This document shows positions 11,279-23,685 of a stretch of DNA of 64,000 nt, piece by piece. Each line of letters starts with the position of its first letter. Positions within the stretch are counted from its first letter, which is position 1. The position numbers were made by a program, and so were the translations under genes. The stretch is from NCBI GenBank assembly GCA_033439765.1, contig JAULSN010000001.1, positions 7,874,001 through 7,938,000 of the forward strand, in the 5' to 3' direction. The DNA is from Lasiosphaeria ovina. Lineage: Eukaryota; Ascomycota; Sordariomycetes; Sordariales; Lasiosphaeriaceae. Below the pieces are notes generated by a model. The model did not search any database. It was not told where the DNA came from and saw nothing but the letters and a program-made list of their open reading frames with translations.

Positions 11279-12846
11279 TGAGAGATGCGGAATTTAGGGA
11301 CCGGTATTCGGCTGACGCCTCTGTCCCCTAAGAGAGAGAGAGACACTCTTGTGTTGCATCCGAGGATCGATGTGGTATTATGTTAGTTCAGCCGCTCCGT
11401 GTGACAGGGCTCTTCACCTGCTGGACTGGACCTCAGGTAGTTCCCCGTATGTATGTCGAATGCAACCAGGCGATGTTGGCATCTTGTCATGATGGGAGAT
11501 GGGGACCAGCTTCTTTTATGTTTCGATCACATTGACCATATCTACATGTCCGTATTGGGAGGTCTTCGAAGATTCGTTATCGATATCGGGGGTGCATCTG
11601 CTCGGAATAAGCCGCATCGCCGCCAGACAGTTGTCACCCCTGGCGCCCGCATTAAGGTCTGGCGCTAGATAGCTTGCTTCAGGATTCCTTGGGTCATTTC
11701 CCCCAGCGCATATGTGTGAATCCTAAAAGATTGATAACTAAGCCCAGACATGTTTGCTAGTTGTGTCTATTTTCGTGTTGAATCTCTCCTTGGAAACTCA
11801 CAGGTAATTAATTGGCAGAAGGGAAGATAAATGAAAGCCCTCATGGAAAAGAAAAATGTTCAAAATGTATTTTATTTGATCAGGTAGGTACTGTACCGAA
11901 CTCGTCGGGATCCTCAAACGCCGCGGCTCCTGGTTCGCCCGTGCTGACGGGAAGGCTGCGCGAGCATGCTGCCAGAACACATATATATTAATCCCCTTAT
12001 TTAATAGGCCAGACTCAGCTCCCGCTGACTCTTCGCTTTATATGGGTATCCTTTTCTTTTCACATGTCAAGGTCCCGGCGGTTTGGGAAGCAGCGAAAAT
12101 GGTAACCCCTTCGAATATACGGATATCATCAATTACTATGTAGCTCAACGCTGGACGGGCAAGAAGATGGGGTCGTATGATGGTGGGAGTGTGTGGGAGA
12201 CAGTGACACAAAAAGAGGGGCTTTTATTTCTTCGAATCGATCGCGTTGCATTCCCATTTCAGCCACTCACCTCCCGACTTACACGGGGGGTTTTGATCTG
12301 CGGGTTTTCAGCTCGCAGGGGGGGGGGGGTAGCCCCGTCCCCGACACAACTCTTCAGGGGGAGGAAGATGTTAGCGCTTGGCAGCTGCAGCCACCAGGAA
12401 CCGTAACTTGGCAAAGCCCGTTCTCCTTTCATGGCTGGACTTGGCGCCCTCTGGGGGGGAGACGGGCTCCCTGGTCGTGATGTTAATAATGGATGGATGG
12501 ATGGACGGGTACAGAGTACATCCCGCTGAGTTTGCTTGCCTACCACTCGTGGCGCCTCGTCTGTCTGCTGGCTGGAAGGCTGCTCGCGTCCCTCGCTCCT
12601 CCCCCGGACCGTGGTGTAGTAGACCCCCCTCTTTTTTTTCTTCCTTTCCTCTTCCGCGCATCTTGACGACGTGAGGTGCCCTGTGGTATACTGTATATCC
12701 ATTTTCCCGGCGTAGACGATCTGCATTGTCTCGCCAAGTGCCGTTCCGTTATACTTCTTGTCCATCTTTGCTTTCCCGGTTTTGACTCTGTTGCTTGAAA
12801 TTTATACCACACACACCCTCGCCGAGGTCGTTTTCTCGTCCTCAGG
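11279..12846. other. Intergenic, no gene seen
   Basis: 3' flank of the dioxygenase gene and promoter of the three-module membrane protein. It contains an 11-nt G run at 12318-12328, GGAT repeats near 12490, and a GGTAGGTACTGTACC word at 11883-11897. No coding sequence is recognised. Confidence 0.6.
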
Positions 12847-14051
12847 ATGCGCCGTCTACGCATATCGTCTCTTCTGCCCGTGTCTTTGGCACTGGCCGCT
12901 ACCGGTGCCGCGAACTCGATCGTCTATGTGACGGACCTAACCGTCTACACCGCACTTGTACATACTTGACCCTCTTCCTGCTCTCGCCCCCGTCTCGTCT
13001 CGCCGCCGATGGAAACTAACGTAGCGCAAGGCACCATGTGCTCAAAATGGTCTCAAATACAATATCATGGACCTGACAGCCCAGGCGTGCCCCGAGGCCG
13101 TCACCGACCTCCAAGCCTGTGTCTGCACCAAGAACCAGAACTTCGGGTCGATAGCATCGGACGTCTCGTCGTCGGTCGCCTATTACTGCGGATCAACCGC
13201 CAGCCAAGATCAGGCGTCCGTGTCAACTGTAAGGGAGGGAGAGAAATAGGACATACCAAACACCCACTCGACCTCGACCGTGCTGATTTTGCTGCTCCCG
13301 CCAGGTCCTCAGTGTATACTGCAACCAGGACGCCACCGTAGCTTTTCCTACGCCAGCCACGCCCGTCTCGTCGTACATTACCGACTACCCCGAATTTGGA
13401 GATCTGGCGTATTGTGCTAGCTATTACCTCTCATACGTAGTCGAGTAAGTCGGAAGACGACCGTTTGCTGTATTCGTCGCCCCCGAGACTCCCGCTAACA
13501 CTGGTTGTAGCTCCTTGGTAAGCTTTCAGGTCTCTTATGGCTGGCCGACTTGGTTCCGGAGCTGCTGGTCCAGCGAAGCCGGCCCGTAGGCCAACAACTC
13601 TAACCCTGTCCACAGACGCGAACCGCATGCCCGACCGACGCGACCGCCGTCGCGAGCTGTGCCTGCTCCAAGAATCAGAATTCGCTCGTAATCAGCCAGG
13701 GCATCAACACGTCTGTCAAGTCGGCGTGCTCCGGCCACACTGCCGATGTGTCGTCGGCCCAGGCCATGTTTGCCGCCTACTGCGCCCTGAACAACGGCAC
13801 GTCCGCCTTCCCACAGACGACGAACCCTCCTGGTGACAGTAAGCATGGAACCCCCAAGACTCGCAAAGGGCATCGGTTTGCGCATTCCCGCTAGATAGCG
13901 CTTGGAACGCTGACCGAGATTGCAGTGAGTTACTATATCTCGAACTTGCCGCAGTATTCTGCTCTGGCCCCGTGCGCAGCCAGCGCGCTCTCATATGCCG
14001 TTATGCGGGTAAGCCCCCCTCGTCCGAATCCCGTCCAGTTTCGAAAGCCAT

Positions 14052-14086
<35 letters not shown>

Positions 14087-15479
14087 GCTGGTGAGATTTT
14101 CGTATCTGACGAGGTATGCGTCAACGCTGCTAGCAAACGACCGGCCTGTGTCCTACGGGTCCTATGGCGCTCGCGTCGTGCGCCTGCTTCAAGGACGGCA
14201 TGACGTCGAACATCCTGAGCCAGATCACCTCAAATGTCAAGGTAATCTGTGCCTCGACGGCAACCGACGACATCTCGTCGGCTGTTGGAGTGAGTTTTTC
14301 CCTTTCCCCCCTTTCCCCCCTTTCTTTCTTTTCTCTTCGTCCCTACCTCGTGAGCTTGGTTGCTAAACGCTTTTCCAGGTCTATGACTTTTACTGCAGTG
14401 CCGCCAATGCCAAGGTCACCGCAGACGGGGTCACCGAATCGTTCTCCCAGTCTACACCAACAAGAACTAGTGGTGCAAAGTTCACGGGCGATTTTGGCGG
14501 GACCGGCGGCGGGTCTACTGGCGGCGGCGGCAGCGGGAGTGGTGGCGGGAGCAGCAATGGCAATGGCAGCGGCAGTAGCAGCGGAACCGGGACTGGAAAC
14601 GGGAGCGGTGGAAGCGCTGCCCCTGCCACGAGCGATGCGGCTAGCAAAGGAGGCCCTAGCACCGGTGTTATTGCGGGCGTCGTCGTTGGCGTCGTTGTCG
14701 TGCTAGCCATCGTTGGAGTCCTCGTCTTCTTCCTCGTCAAGCAGGCGCAGAAACGCAAGGCCGCAGCCCACCATGCGCTCCCAGAGAACGCGTCTCCGAG
14801 CAGCTACCCGGACCCGTATGGCGGAAAGCACGAGCTGGCATCCGACGCAGTGGCGGCCGGCGCCATCGCTGGGGCAGGGGCGCATCCGCCGCCGAGCCCA
14901 TCTCCGAGCACGCTCAAGGTCGCGGGCCCTCCGCGCACCGACAACGTGTCTCCGGTCTCGGCACACGCCCACACCCTCACGCCGCCGCCGAACAAGCTCG
15001 ACCCCTACGGCCAAGCTCAGCACCCGCCCTTGCCCAACAGCGCCGAGCTGTACGGCCAGAATCCGGCATACTCGCCAGCCCCTAACACAGCCGAGCTGTA
15101 TGCCCAGGGAGGCCACCAGTATCCGCCGCACGCAAACAGGCCAGAACTCCAGGGGCATGGCGCGCCATACTCGCCCGCAGGCTCTGCCGAGCTGTATTCC
15201 CAAGGAAGCGGCCAGTATCCGCCCCCAAACAGGCCAGAGCTCCAGGGGCAAGGCGCGCCGTACCCCCCGCCGAACCGGCCCGAGTTGATGGGCCAGTACG
15301 GCTATCCGCAGCAGCAACAGCAGCCGCCGCACCAGGGCTACTACAGCCCCCAGGCCCCCCAGCAACCGCCGGTCGAGCTCCAGAACATGGTCTGGCAGTC
15401 CGGCCCCGTGCCTGGCTACTACGAGATGGACGGGTCCCGCAAGGCCAACCACAACAGCCTGCCTGGGCACGCCAGGTGA
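12847..15479 (+). CDS. Type I membrane protein with three six-cysteine (CFEM-like) modules
   Basis: Eight exons (12847-12957, 13031-13228, 13305-13444, 13511-13517, 13616-13838, 13926-14008, 14134-14289, 14379-15479) encode 672 residues. Order: signal peptide; cysteine modules starting at Cys40, Cys140 and Cys243; Gly/Ser stalk (~343-400); one membrane helix (~403-426) followed by basic KQAQKRK; and a cytoplasmic tail rich in Pro, Tyr and Gln. All modules have the spacing C-x16-C-x9-C-x-C-x20-C-x17/18-C and share A-C-x-C plus KNQN-like words. This resembles CFEM domains lacking two of the eight cysteines, though I do not recognise a named family. The tail repeats AEL/PEL-x-x-Q about six times. 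The constant spacing supports every internal junction, including the 7-nt exon. Likely a cell-wall-facing sensor or adhesin (inference). No ligand or partner can be named. Confidence 0.85.
14054..14085 (+). repeat. Poly-T tract in an intron of the three-module gene
   Basis: A run of 32 T residues sits inside the intron 14009-14133, well upstream of the TAG acceptor at 14131-14133. Confidence 0.95.
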
Positions 15480-16390
15480 CCAGAGTCGGATGTGGCGAGG
15501 GAAAGGTCGTCAATATCGTAGTCGTGCTTCAAGCACAAGTCCACGTTTGGCGAGTAAAAGCTGCAGCGTTATTGTTTTCCCCCAGTTTTTTTTTTTTTTC
15601 ATGTGTGTATGATACCAGCGAAATTCTTTTGGGGTCAGTAATTAAGGGGGCAGCTCTGGTGTTGGGAGGAAGGGGGAGTGACAATTTATTGCATTCGCGT
15701 TGGTGCTTTTCCTACATGTTGTGTGACGAATTACAAAAGTGAATGAATACATGAGAAGGAGGTGGTCAGAGGGTTGAAGAACCCTCCTGTATGAGGGACT
15801 AACTATTGAGGGGGCGCGGAGTAGAATGGCCGGGACAAGTCAAAGTTGGATCTGAACTTAGGCATTCTAGACGAAAGCATGAGACCTGGGGAATTAATTC
15901 GCCGTGGAGAGATTTTGACTTTTGACGTTGGCGTATCTGATGGGCCCGGGAATACGGAAGGAGGACTTAGGTTTTTCTTCTCCTTCCTCAGACCGCTGAA
16001 AATACATGTCCCAGGGCCAGAACACACAAGACTGGTACACGTGAATGCGCGCACGGGCCAGGTAAAACTATAGCGCGCTTCATTCAGTTATTGTTCGCTG
16101 GCTGTGGCTACAGCTCTTACGCTCCACTATTCTTCGACTTGTGATTGGCCAGTCACGCCCCGGCCTCTGGTTGCTTGGCTGCTCTCCCGAAAACGTTGCG
16201 CAAGAAGTGAACGGGGTCCTGAACTCGCTCTTGCATCGTCAAAGAAAAATCACAACACCGCAAAAGTCCGCGCCGCAGAATTGGCCCTTGTCGCTATCCC
16301 CGATCCCCGACCTGCGTCCGGTTCTGCGATTTTCAATCGAGGCACGAAATCGCATCTTTATCTATGCACTGCTGACCAACGGCGCGCACG
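15480..16390. promoter_or_regulatory. Intergenic region containing the MLP1 promoter
   Basis: The 3' flank of the membrane-protein gene is followed by the MLP1 upstream region. An ATTGG (inverted CCAAT) occurs at about 16144, ~245 bp before the MLP1 start codon. No ORF is supported. Confidence 0.45.
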
Positions 16391-19300
16391 ATGGCGGCGG
16401 TCGAGGTGGACCTGAGCTACCTGTCTGCACACGTCGGCGTGCCGCAGCTCAGTCTCGACAATGTCGTGACCGCGCCCACCGCCGAGCTCGTCAGGAGCGT
16501 CTTGGAGGCCGTCGTCTCCAAGCTGCGCGAGCTCGAGCAGGACAAATTCCAGCTCGAGATCGAATTGGAAGGCGCCGTCCGGAGCTCAGAGTCGCGATGC
16601 GAGCAATTCAAGGCCACTGCCGACAAGGCCCTCAAGGACGTCGACGAGATTAGACAGAAGCTGCAGACCGAAGGTACGACTCAGCCAAACCCCTCTGCTC
16701 CCCGTGCCATTGATATCGTCGCATCTTCCTAACATCCCCTGTCATTACAGAAACTGCCCGACGGGCTTTGGAGAATGAGCTCCAGACCCTCAAGTCTTCG
16801 GGCACCGCCTCAATTTCCGAAATTGAAACCCTTCGCGCGCGAATAACCTCGCTGGAAGTCTCAAACCGAGAGACGCTCGCCATCGTCGACTCCAAGACGA
16901 CTGCGAATGCCAGCCTGGCCGAGGAGCTGCAGAAGCAGCACCAAAAGACCCTGAAGCTGAACCAAGAAATCACGGCGCTCAACCAGTCCGTCCAGACTAC
17001 CCAGACCGCCGCAAACTCGGCCAAGTACCGCGAGGAGTCTCTGAAGCAGGAGCTTGAGCTTGCGAAGAAGAGCAACGAGTGGTTTGAAGCCGAGCTGTCA
17101 ACCAAGAGCGCCGAGAACATCAAATTCCGCAGAGAAAAGGGCGCCCGAATTGCCGAACTACAGCGCCTGAACGAGGAGGCGAACTCGACCATCGAGTCAC
17201 TGACTCGCAACGACCAGGTCCTGCGCAAGCGATTGGAGGAGGCGCAGTCTAAAGCCCAAGAGGCCTTGACCAAGGTGCAGCAACTACAAGAAGCCGCCGC
17301 ACGCGCCGAAGAGGGCTTCAAGCAGGAGTTGGAGTCCTCTAGGCGTCTGGTCGAGCTCAAAGACCAACAATCGCAAACACACCGCAACAGGCTCAAGGAG
17401 GTGGAGCTGAGACTGGAGCAAGTCAAGGACGACGGGGCCGACGAGATCCGCCGTATCCGACTGGAGCTTGAGCAGGAGAAGCAGGACCACGTCCAGACCG
17501 AACAGCATGTGCAGGAGCTGGAGACTGAGGTTGATCGTCTCAAGGCGGTCCTCGAATCTCACGATACCATTCCCAGCTCAGCGCCACAGACCCCCAGGGC
17601 CAACGGCGCCTTCCTGGGGCGGTCTGGCTCGCCATTCGGCACGCCAGCCTCTATGCGCGGCAAGGCATCCTTCCGCGCGACTGATGCTCTCGAGGAACTC
17701 TACACCGTCAAGGGCCAGCTCTCTGGAGAGAAACGGCGGAATAAGAAACTGCAAGAAGATCTTGACGACGCTGTCAGCATGTTGGAGGCCAAACTTCCCG
17801 AGATCGACGAGCTCAGTGCCGAGTCCGAGCGTCTGAGGAACGAGCTGGTTCATATGTCTGAGATAGCGCAGCAGTCATACGAAGAGCGCGATGCCGCCGT
17901 GAAGGTAGCCCGGAAAGCCGACGCCGCCGCCGCGTCGACGCAGGCCGAGATCAAGATCCTTCGCACACAGTTGCGTGATCTGAGCACACAGATCCATGTC
18001 CTGATCTTCAATATTCACGCTCAAGAGAAGGGCATGGATCAGCTGACAGACGAAGAAGTGTCACAATTCGAGCGCCTACAGCGCGGCGAGGTTGCCGAAA
18101 ACGCCCTGGACGACATGTCGGATACACACCAGTTCATCACCGAAAAGTTTGTCGCCTACAAGGACATTTATGAACTGCAGGCCAAGAACCAGGAGCTGCT
18201 GAGAGTTACGCGCGACCTTGCGGACAAGATGGAGAACGAGGAGGCTCTTGCTGCCAAGCAAGTCGCAGCCCATGATCACCAGGAAGTCCAGCAGCTTCGC
18301 GGTACTGTCGCGATATTACAAGACGAGGTCCAGTCTATTACGGTGCGCATGAGGAGCTACATGACCGAGCGCGACATGTTCCGTCGCATGCTCCAGCAGA
18401 AAGCCAACCCTGCCGAAATCCATGCCGCTCTTGGAACCTCCGCAGACCAGCGACAGGTGCTTGCCAGCATCGAGCAAAACTCGTCCACCGACGAAGCTGA
18501 TCTCACTGCGGCACTCCGGGAGCTGCAATCTCAATTCGACTCTTATCGGAACGATCAGACCACGGACAGGAATTCGATGAAGGAACAGATAGAACGACTC
18601 TCGGCTGAAAAGAGCACCCTGCAGAGCGAAGTCTCCCGAGTCTCGAGCCAGCTTACTCTTGCCACTGAACGCTACAATATGCTGGAGTCGAACTTCAAGG
18701 CGGCGCAGACCGAGAACCGAGAACTCCAGAAGCGGGCGCAGATTCTGTCCGAGGCTGCAGCCAAACAGGATATGCGCACTCAGCAAGTTGCCGAAGACCT
18801 TGTTGAAGCTCGGGGCTTGACAGAAAGCCTCCGCAGTGAGAACGCCAACCTGAAAGCGGAGAAGACTTTGTGGAAGAGCATCCAGGATCGCCTGAGCCAA
18901 GACAACGAAACCCTTGCGCAGGACAGGACGAGACTTAACAACCTCGTTTCCAACCAGCAGTCACTCCTAAACGAACGTGAATTGAGCGAGTCTGAGACCA
19001 AGCGGAGACTGCAAGGCCAGATCGATTCACTCGATGCTGAACTCAATACAACAAAACGGAAGCTCGCTGAGGAGGTCGAGGGGGGCAAGAAGATACAGCT
19101 GCGAAAGGAATTCGACGCTCAGCAATACCAGAAGCGCATTGACGACCTCACCTCGACAATTGGCCAGATTAAGGAGGAGAATGTGGCGGTCAAAACTACC
19201 CGCGATCACCTTCAAGCCCGTGTTGGCGAGCTGGAGATTGAGCTTCGGAACGCACAGGAGCGAGCCGAGAGACTCCGGCCCATCCCGACATCTAGGTCTC

Positions 19301-22300
19301 AGACTTTAGGAGCCTCGGAGCAGGCGTCTGCGGAAGCCGAATCTCAGGCACGCATTGAAGAGTTGGAGAACGAGGTTCAGGACCTCAAGAACAGCCTCGA
19401 GCTGGTCAACGCACAACTCGACAATACCAAGCAGCAGAGTGATAACTTCATGCAGCTGAGCCGTGAACTAGAACAGGAGCTCGCGAGCATGAGCGAGGCT
19501 CAGGAGCTGTATCGTGCCGAAATGGACGCCGCCATTGCCTCCAAGGAGAGTGGCATCAACGAACTGCAACAACGGGTCGAGGCGCTTACGACGGAGCTTG
19601 GCAGTTCGAATAGCGAGCTTAATGCGCTGCGCGATTCGCAGGCCGATGTCTCCCGGAAGTTTGAGGAGAAGGAGAGGATGCTCTTGAGCGACATTTCTCG
19701 CCTGAAGACCGAGGAGTCGCGGTACAAGGAGACTGCCAGATTCCACCAACAAGACTTGCGAGCCCAGGCAGAGATTGCAACCAAGGCACAGCAAGATTAC
19801 GAGCAAGAGTTGGTCAGGCACGCCGAAGCAGCCAAGCTGCTGCAGCAGATCCGGGCAGAGCACAACATCCTCAAGACCGATGCCGCGGCATTCAAGGCCG
19901 AGGCTGACTCTGCCAGGCTTTCGCTTGCACAGAGCGAGCAGTCCTGGGAGGAGCGTCGCCAACACTTTGAGCAGGAAATCGCTGAAATCAAGGTTAGGCG
20001 AGACGATGTCGTCGCCCAGAACAAGCTACTCCACCAACAGCTGGACGGTGTCACGGCTCAGATATCGGCCTTGCAGCAGAGCAGGGCTAACGGTGCCGCC
20101 GAGGGACCGGCAGCTTCGGTTGCGGATACTGCAACAGAGGGTCTGCGGGAGCTCAACGGCTACTTGCGGCGCGAAAAGGAGATTCTCGAGGTTCAGTACG
20201 ACCTCAAGGTGCAGGAAGCCAGACGCCTGCAGCAACAGTTTGAATACTCGCAGTCGCAGTTGGACGAGGCCCGTCTGAAGCTCGAGCAGGAGCGCAGGTC
20301 ACAGGCCGATAGCTCGCAGAACTCCATCACCCACAAGGAGCTCATGGACAAGCTCAACGAGCTCAACCTCATCCGGGAGAGCAACGTCACTCTGCGCAAC
20401 GAGAACCAGCGGACGCAGGCTCAGCTCGAGCAGAAGACGCGGAAGATCTCGGAGCTGGAGGCCAGGATTCACCCTCTGGAAGCTCGCATTTCCGAGCTCC
20501 AGCTCGACAAGAACTTCAAGGAAGCCGAGATCAAACAACTCCAAGAGGCTCGCGACGGGCTGCAGAAGCGGATCGAGTCCATTTTGAGCAAGTACGGCCA
20601 AGCCGACCCTCACGAAGTCGAGCAGCTCAAGGCTACCATCGCGGGCCTAGAAGCCGAGCGCGATGCCCTGAAGCTGTCAGAGCAGTCTTTGCAGGAGAAG
20701 GTAACGGAAATTGAAGCAACCCTCGAGACGGAGCGTGGCAATTGGAACACACGTCGGGAACGCCTCACCGATGATTTCAAGACTCGTTTTAGGAATATGA
20801 AGACGCAACGAGACGAGATTGCCGTCGAGAAGAATACTCTTCAGACCTCTCTTGATTCTGTCAACCAGCGGCTGTCGGGCGTCGAGACGGAACTCGGCAC
20901 TGCCAAGCAAGACTTGACCACCCTCAAGGAAAAGAATAAGCAACTCCAGGATCAGGCCGCGGCAGTGCCAACCGCAGAACCAGCGGCGCCTCCAGCAGCG
21001 CCAGCACAGACCAAGCAAGTCGCAGAACAAGACCCTGCGCTCTTGCAGCAGCTGCAGACCACCAAGCAGGAGCTGGATGCCATTACAGCCCAAAAGGCGG
21101 CCCTCGAGGCAGAAATGGACGAGCTCAGGGGCGAGCTGGAAGAAGTCAGAACCAACCTTGCGACAGCCATTGCCGAGCGTGACGAAGCTCGAGCAGACGC
21201 TGCTCGACAGCCTCTGAATGGCGCCGATGTCGAGATGGGGGAGCTCACAGAAGCTTCCCAGGTTGCCTCTTTGCAGCCGCCTGTCGGCGACTCGGGTGAA
21301 CAGGATCCTAAAGTGCTCAAGAAGCGGATTGTCATTTTAACAGCCGAGCTTGCCGAGACAAAAGCCAGGCTTGCCGAGACAAAAGCCAGGCTTTCCGAGA
21401 CAACAGCCAAGCTTGCCGAGTCTGAGGCAAAGGTCAAGGATCTAGAAGACAATGCCGAATCGATCATCAAGCAGCGCTCTGACAAGATGAAGAATGCGCT
21501 CAATAAGAGGCTAGCAGAGTCGAAGGAGGCGATGGAGAAGCAAACCCATGAAGAAAAGGAGAAGTTGCAAGCCGAGTTTGACCTACGCCTCCAGCAAGAG
21601 CTAGCGATCGTCAAGGCTGAGCAACAAAGCGCCGTCCCTTCAACGCCAGCGAAGCCCCCGACCTCTGACAACCAGATCCCGCCAACCCCAACCGGCAGCG
21701 GAGCCGGCCTACCTGATCTCTCAAACTTCAACGACGCAGAAACTCGGGACTTCGTTATGAAAAACCCCACAGTTATGAGTATAGTCCGAGCCAACGTGAA
21801 GAAAATGGTTGCCGTTGAGTCAAAGAAGGCCCGCGACGAGGCCGACGCCGCGGTGAAGGCCGAATACGAACAGAAAATCAACACTGCTAAAGAACAGGCT
21901 GTGGCTCTAAACGAGAAGAAGTCAGCTCTTCGGCTTAACATGTTGGACCGACAGAACAAGTTAGCACAAGCCAAGATCTCAGTTATCGAGACGGCCGCAA
22001 AGGAGACCCCACAGCGACCCGTCGTCGAGGTGTGGGACATTGCGAAGGATACAAAGCTCCCAGCGCCGCCGCCCACCCCGACACCGGTACCGACACCGGA
22101 TGCGGGTCCGGCTGCAGCTCCGGCTTCTGGCACGAGCAGTGCCCCGCCCTCGGCGTCAACCGCTGGTCCAGGTAAGCTCCAATTCGCCGGATTCGGGAGT
22201 AATAGTACTAACTAGATAGATGCTGTCATATCCAAAGCAGCTATGCTTCCTGAAGAACACAAGACACCGCAAGCCTCAGGTGCTTCGCAAACCGGGCTAC

Positions 22301-22758
22301 CGCAGCCACCTGGCAAGCCAGCTGGTGCAGCACCACACATGCTGCCTAACGTGAATCCATTTGGTCAGCCCCAGGCTATCCCGTCAGGCCTCCCCAACAA
22401 CCCTTTCGGCGCGCCACAGTCACATATCACAGCCCAGGTACAGGCACAGATGCAGCAAGCAGCACGGACGGGAATTCCCATTCCCGCTAGAGGCGGTGCC
22501 AATATTGGCCGCGGCGGTGGGCGTGGCGGCGGCTTCCAACACGGAGGAGCCCCTGGACGTGGTGGTCAAGGGCTCCGCGGCCGAGGTGGCTTTGGTCGCG
22601 GTGGGGGAGGAAATGGCGGGAATATGAATCCCCATGCTGGCGAGTTCAGCCCCGGCGGCGGTGGAGCTGCGGGTAACAAACGGCCCCGTGATGACTCTGG
22701 GCAAAACGGTGGTGGAGGCACGAAACGTCCTCGCGGTGGTGGACCGCCCGGTGTTTAG
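16391..22758 (+). CDS. MLP1: Mlp1/Tpr nuclear-basket coiled-coil protein
   Basis: Exons 16391-16673, 16751-22171 and 22241-22758 encode about 2,073 residues, the usual Mlp1/Tpr size. Almost the whole protein to about residue 1,750 is heptad coiled coil. A globular-predicted segment follows (FNDAETRDFVMKNPTVMSIV and VKKMVAVESKKARDEAD). The tail is Pro/Ala-rich, has NPFG-type dipeptides, then RGG-like Gly/Arg repeats and KRPRDD/TKRPRGG, likely nuclear localisation signals. Tpr/Mlp proteins form filaments on the nucleoplasmic face of the pore and work in mRNA quality control and in tethering spindle-checkpoint proteins. The last intron could use CAG at 22238-22240 or AAG at 22234-22236 (one extra Ala); both keep frame. 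Without splicing, exon 2 would read through to a stop at 22213. The start codon has good context (gcgcacgATGgcg). Confidence 0.93.
21349..21432 (+). repeat. 21-bp tandem repeat encoding duplicated heptads in MLP1
   Basis: The 21-bp unit at 21349-21369 is repeated exactly at 21370-21390, followed by two diverged copies (21391-21411 and 21412-21432). Each encodes one coiled-coil heptad of the type LAETKAR. Slippage that keeps both reading frame and heptad phase is the likely origin. Confidence 0.9.
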
Positions 22759-23635
22759 TAAACAGCTGGGGGGATGTTTCATGCCCGGGTGATGGTTTAT
22801 TTCCCTTGCGCGGGGGGGGGGGGTTTCAGTCTGCTCATGAGCGAGAAAGGACCAGATTAGGGGTCCGGGAATATTGTATGAAAACAAAATGAAGAGAAAC
22901 CGGTGGAGGGGGGTTTGGCCAAGGTGGGGGAGGACACATCCAAATATAATAGGGATGGGCAGCGGAGAGGGAAGAAAAAAATGTGTGATGGGATGATGGG
23001 ATGATGGGCAACAAAGTCGTTTTATTACTCGCTCGCTTTTTTTATTTCGCTTCTTCGTTCAGTTGGTTGGTGTCTGGCCCACCCAACCAACCAAACCCCC
23101 CTGAACCAAGCTTTGTATCATTACATCTTTATCTCTCGTGGAGGCAAAAAAGGGACGTTTATCCTGCTTTCGTTCTTTTTCTTTTCTCTTTTTCTCCCTT
23201 TCTTCTATCTGTTCGGGTTTTCTTTTCTTCCGGTGTTGTGGAGAAGAGAACTAGTGAGCGAGTGAGTGGCCGAGTAGCTGGGCCGAAATTGGCTGAGTGG
23301 GTTGGTGGGCGGGTTAGAGGAGAGGGAATGTGCTGGCTGAGAGGTTACTTAGATACGTAGCCGGTGGTCTACAGTTTGTGAGCAGGGAGATCTAGAATGA
23401 ACATCTGATGATGAGATGATGATTGCGGTTCCCAGTTAGGTTGATGTGAATTATAGGGCCAGAGTGGAAGAATATAATCCTTTCCGCTGACCATCTCGTG
23501 TTGTTTATGAGAAAGGCACCTTGACTGTGTTTTTAGTGTGTGCGTGGTGATGGGTATAAGCTATTTATTTCACTTTGGTGATAGATCTAACTGTGGAAGT
23601 CGGTCCTTGTGTAGACGAAAGAAAAATACGAGAGA

Positions 23636-23685
23636 TAGAGGGAGAGGGAGAGAGAGAGAGAGAGAGTGTGTGTGTGTGTGTGTGT
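23636..23685 (+). repeat. Compound microsatellite (GA)n(GT)n
   Basis: A purine GA-type tract passes directly into a TG/GT tract within about 50 bp. Confidence 0.95.

Noticed and set aside
13838..14203. Reading the third module through the frame DRPVSYGSYGARVVRLL after the poly-T intron
   Set aside because: That frame loses all cysteines. The +1 alternative after acceptor TAG 14131-14133 restores C-x9-C-x-C and the 16-residue gap.
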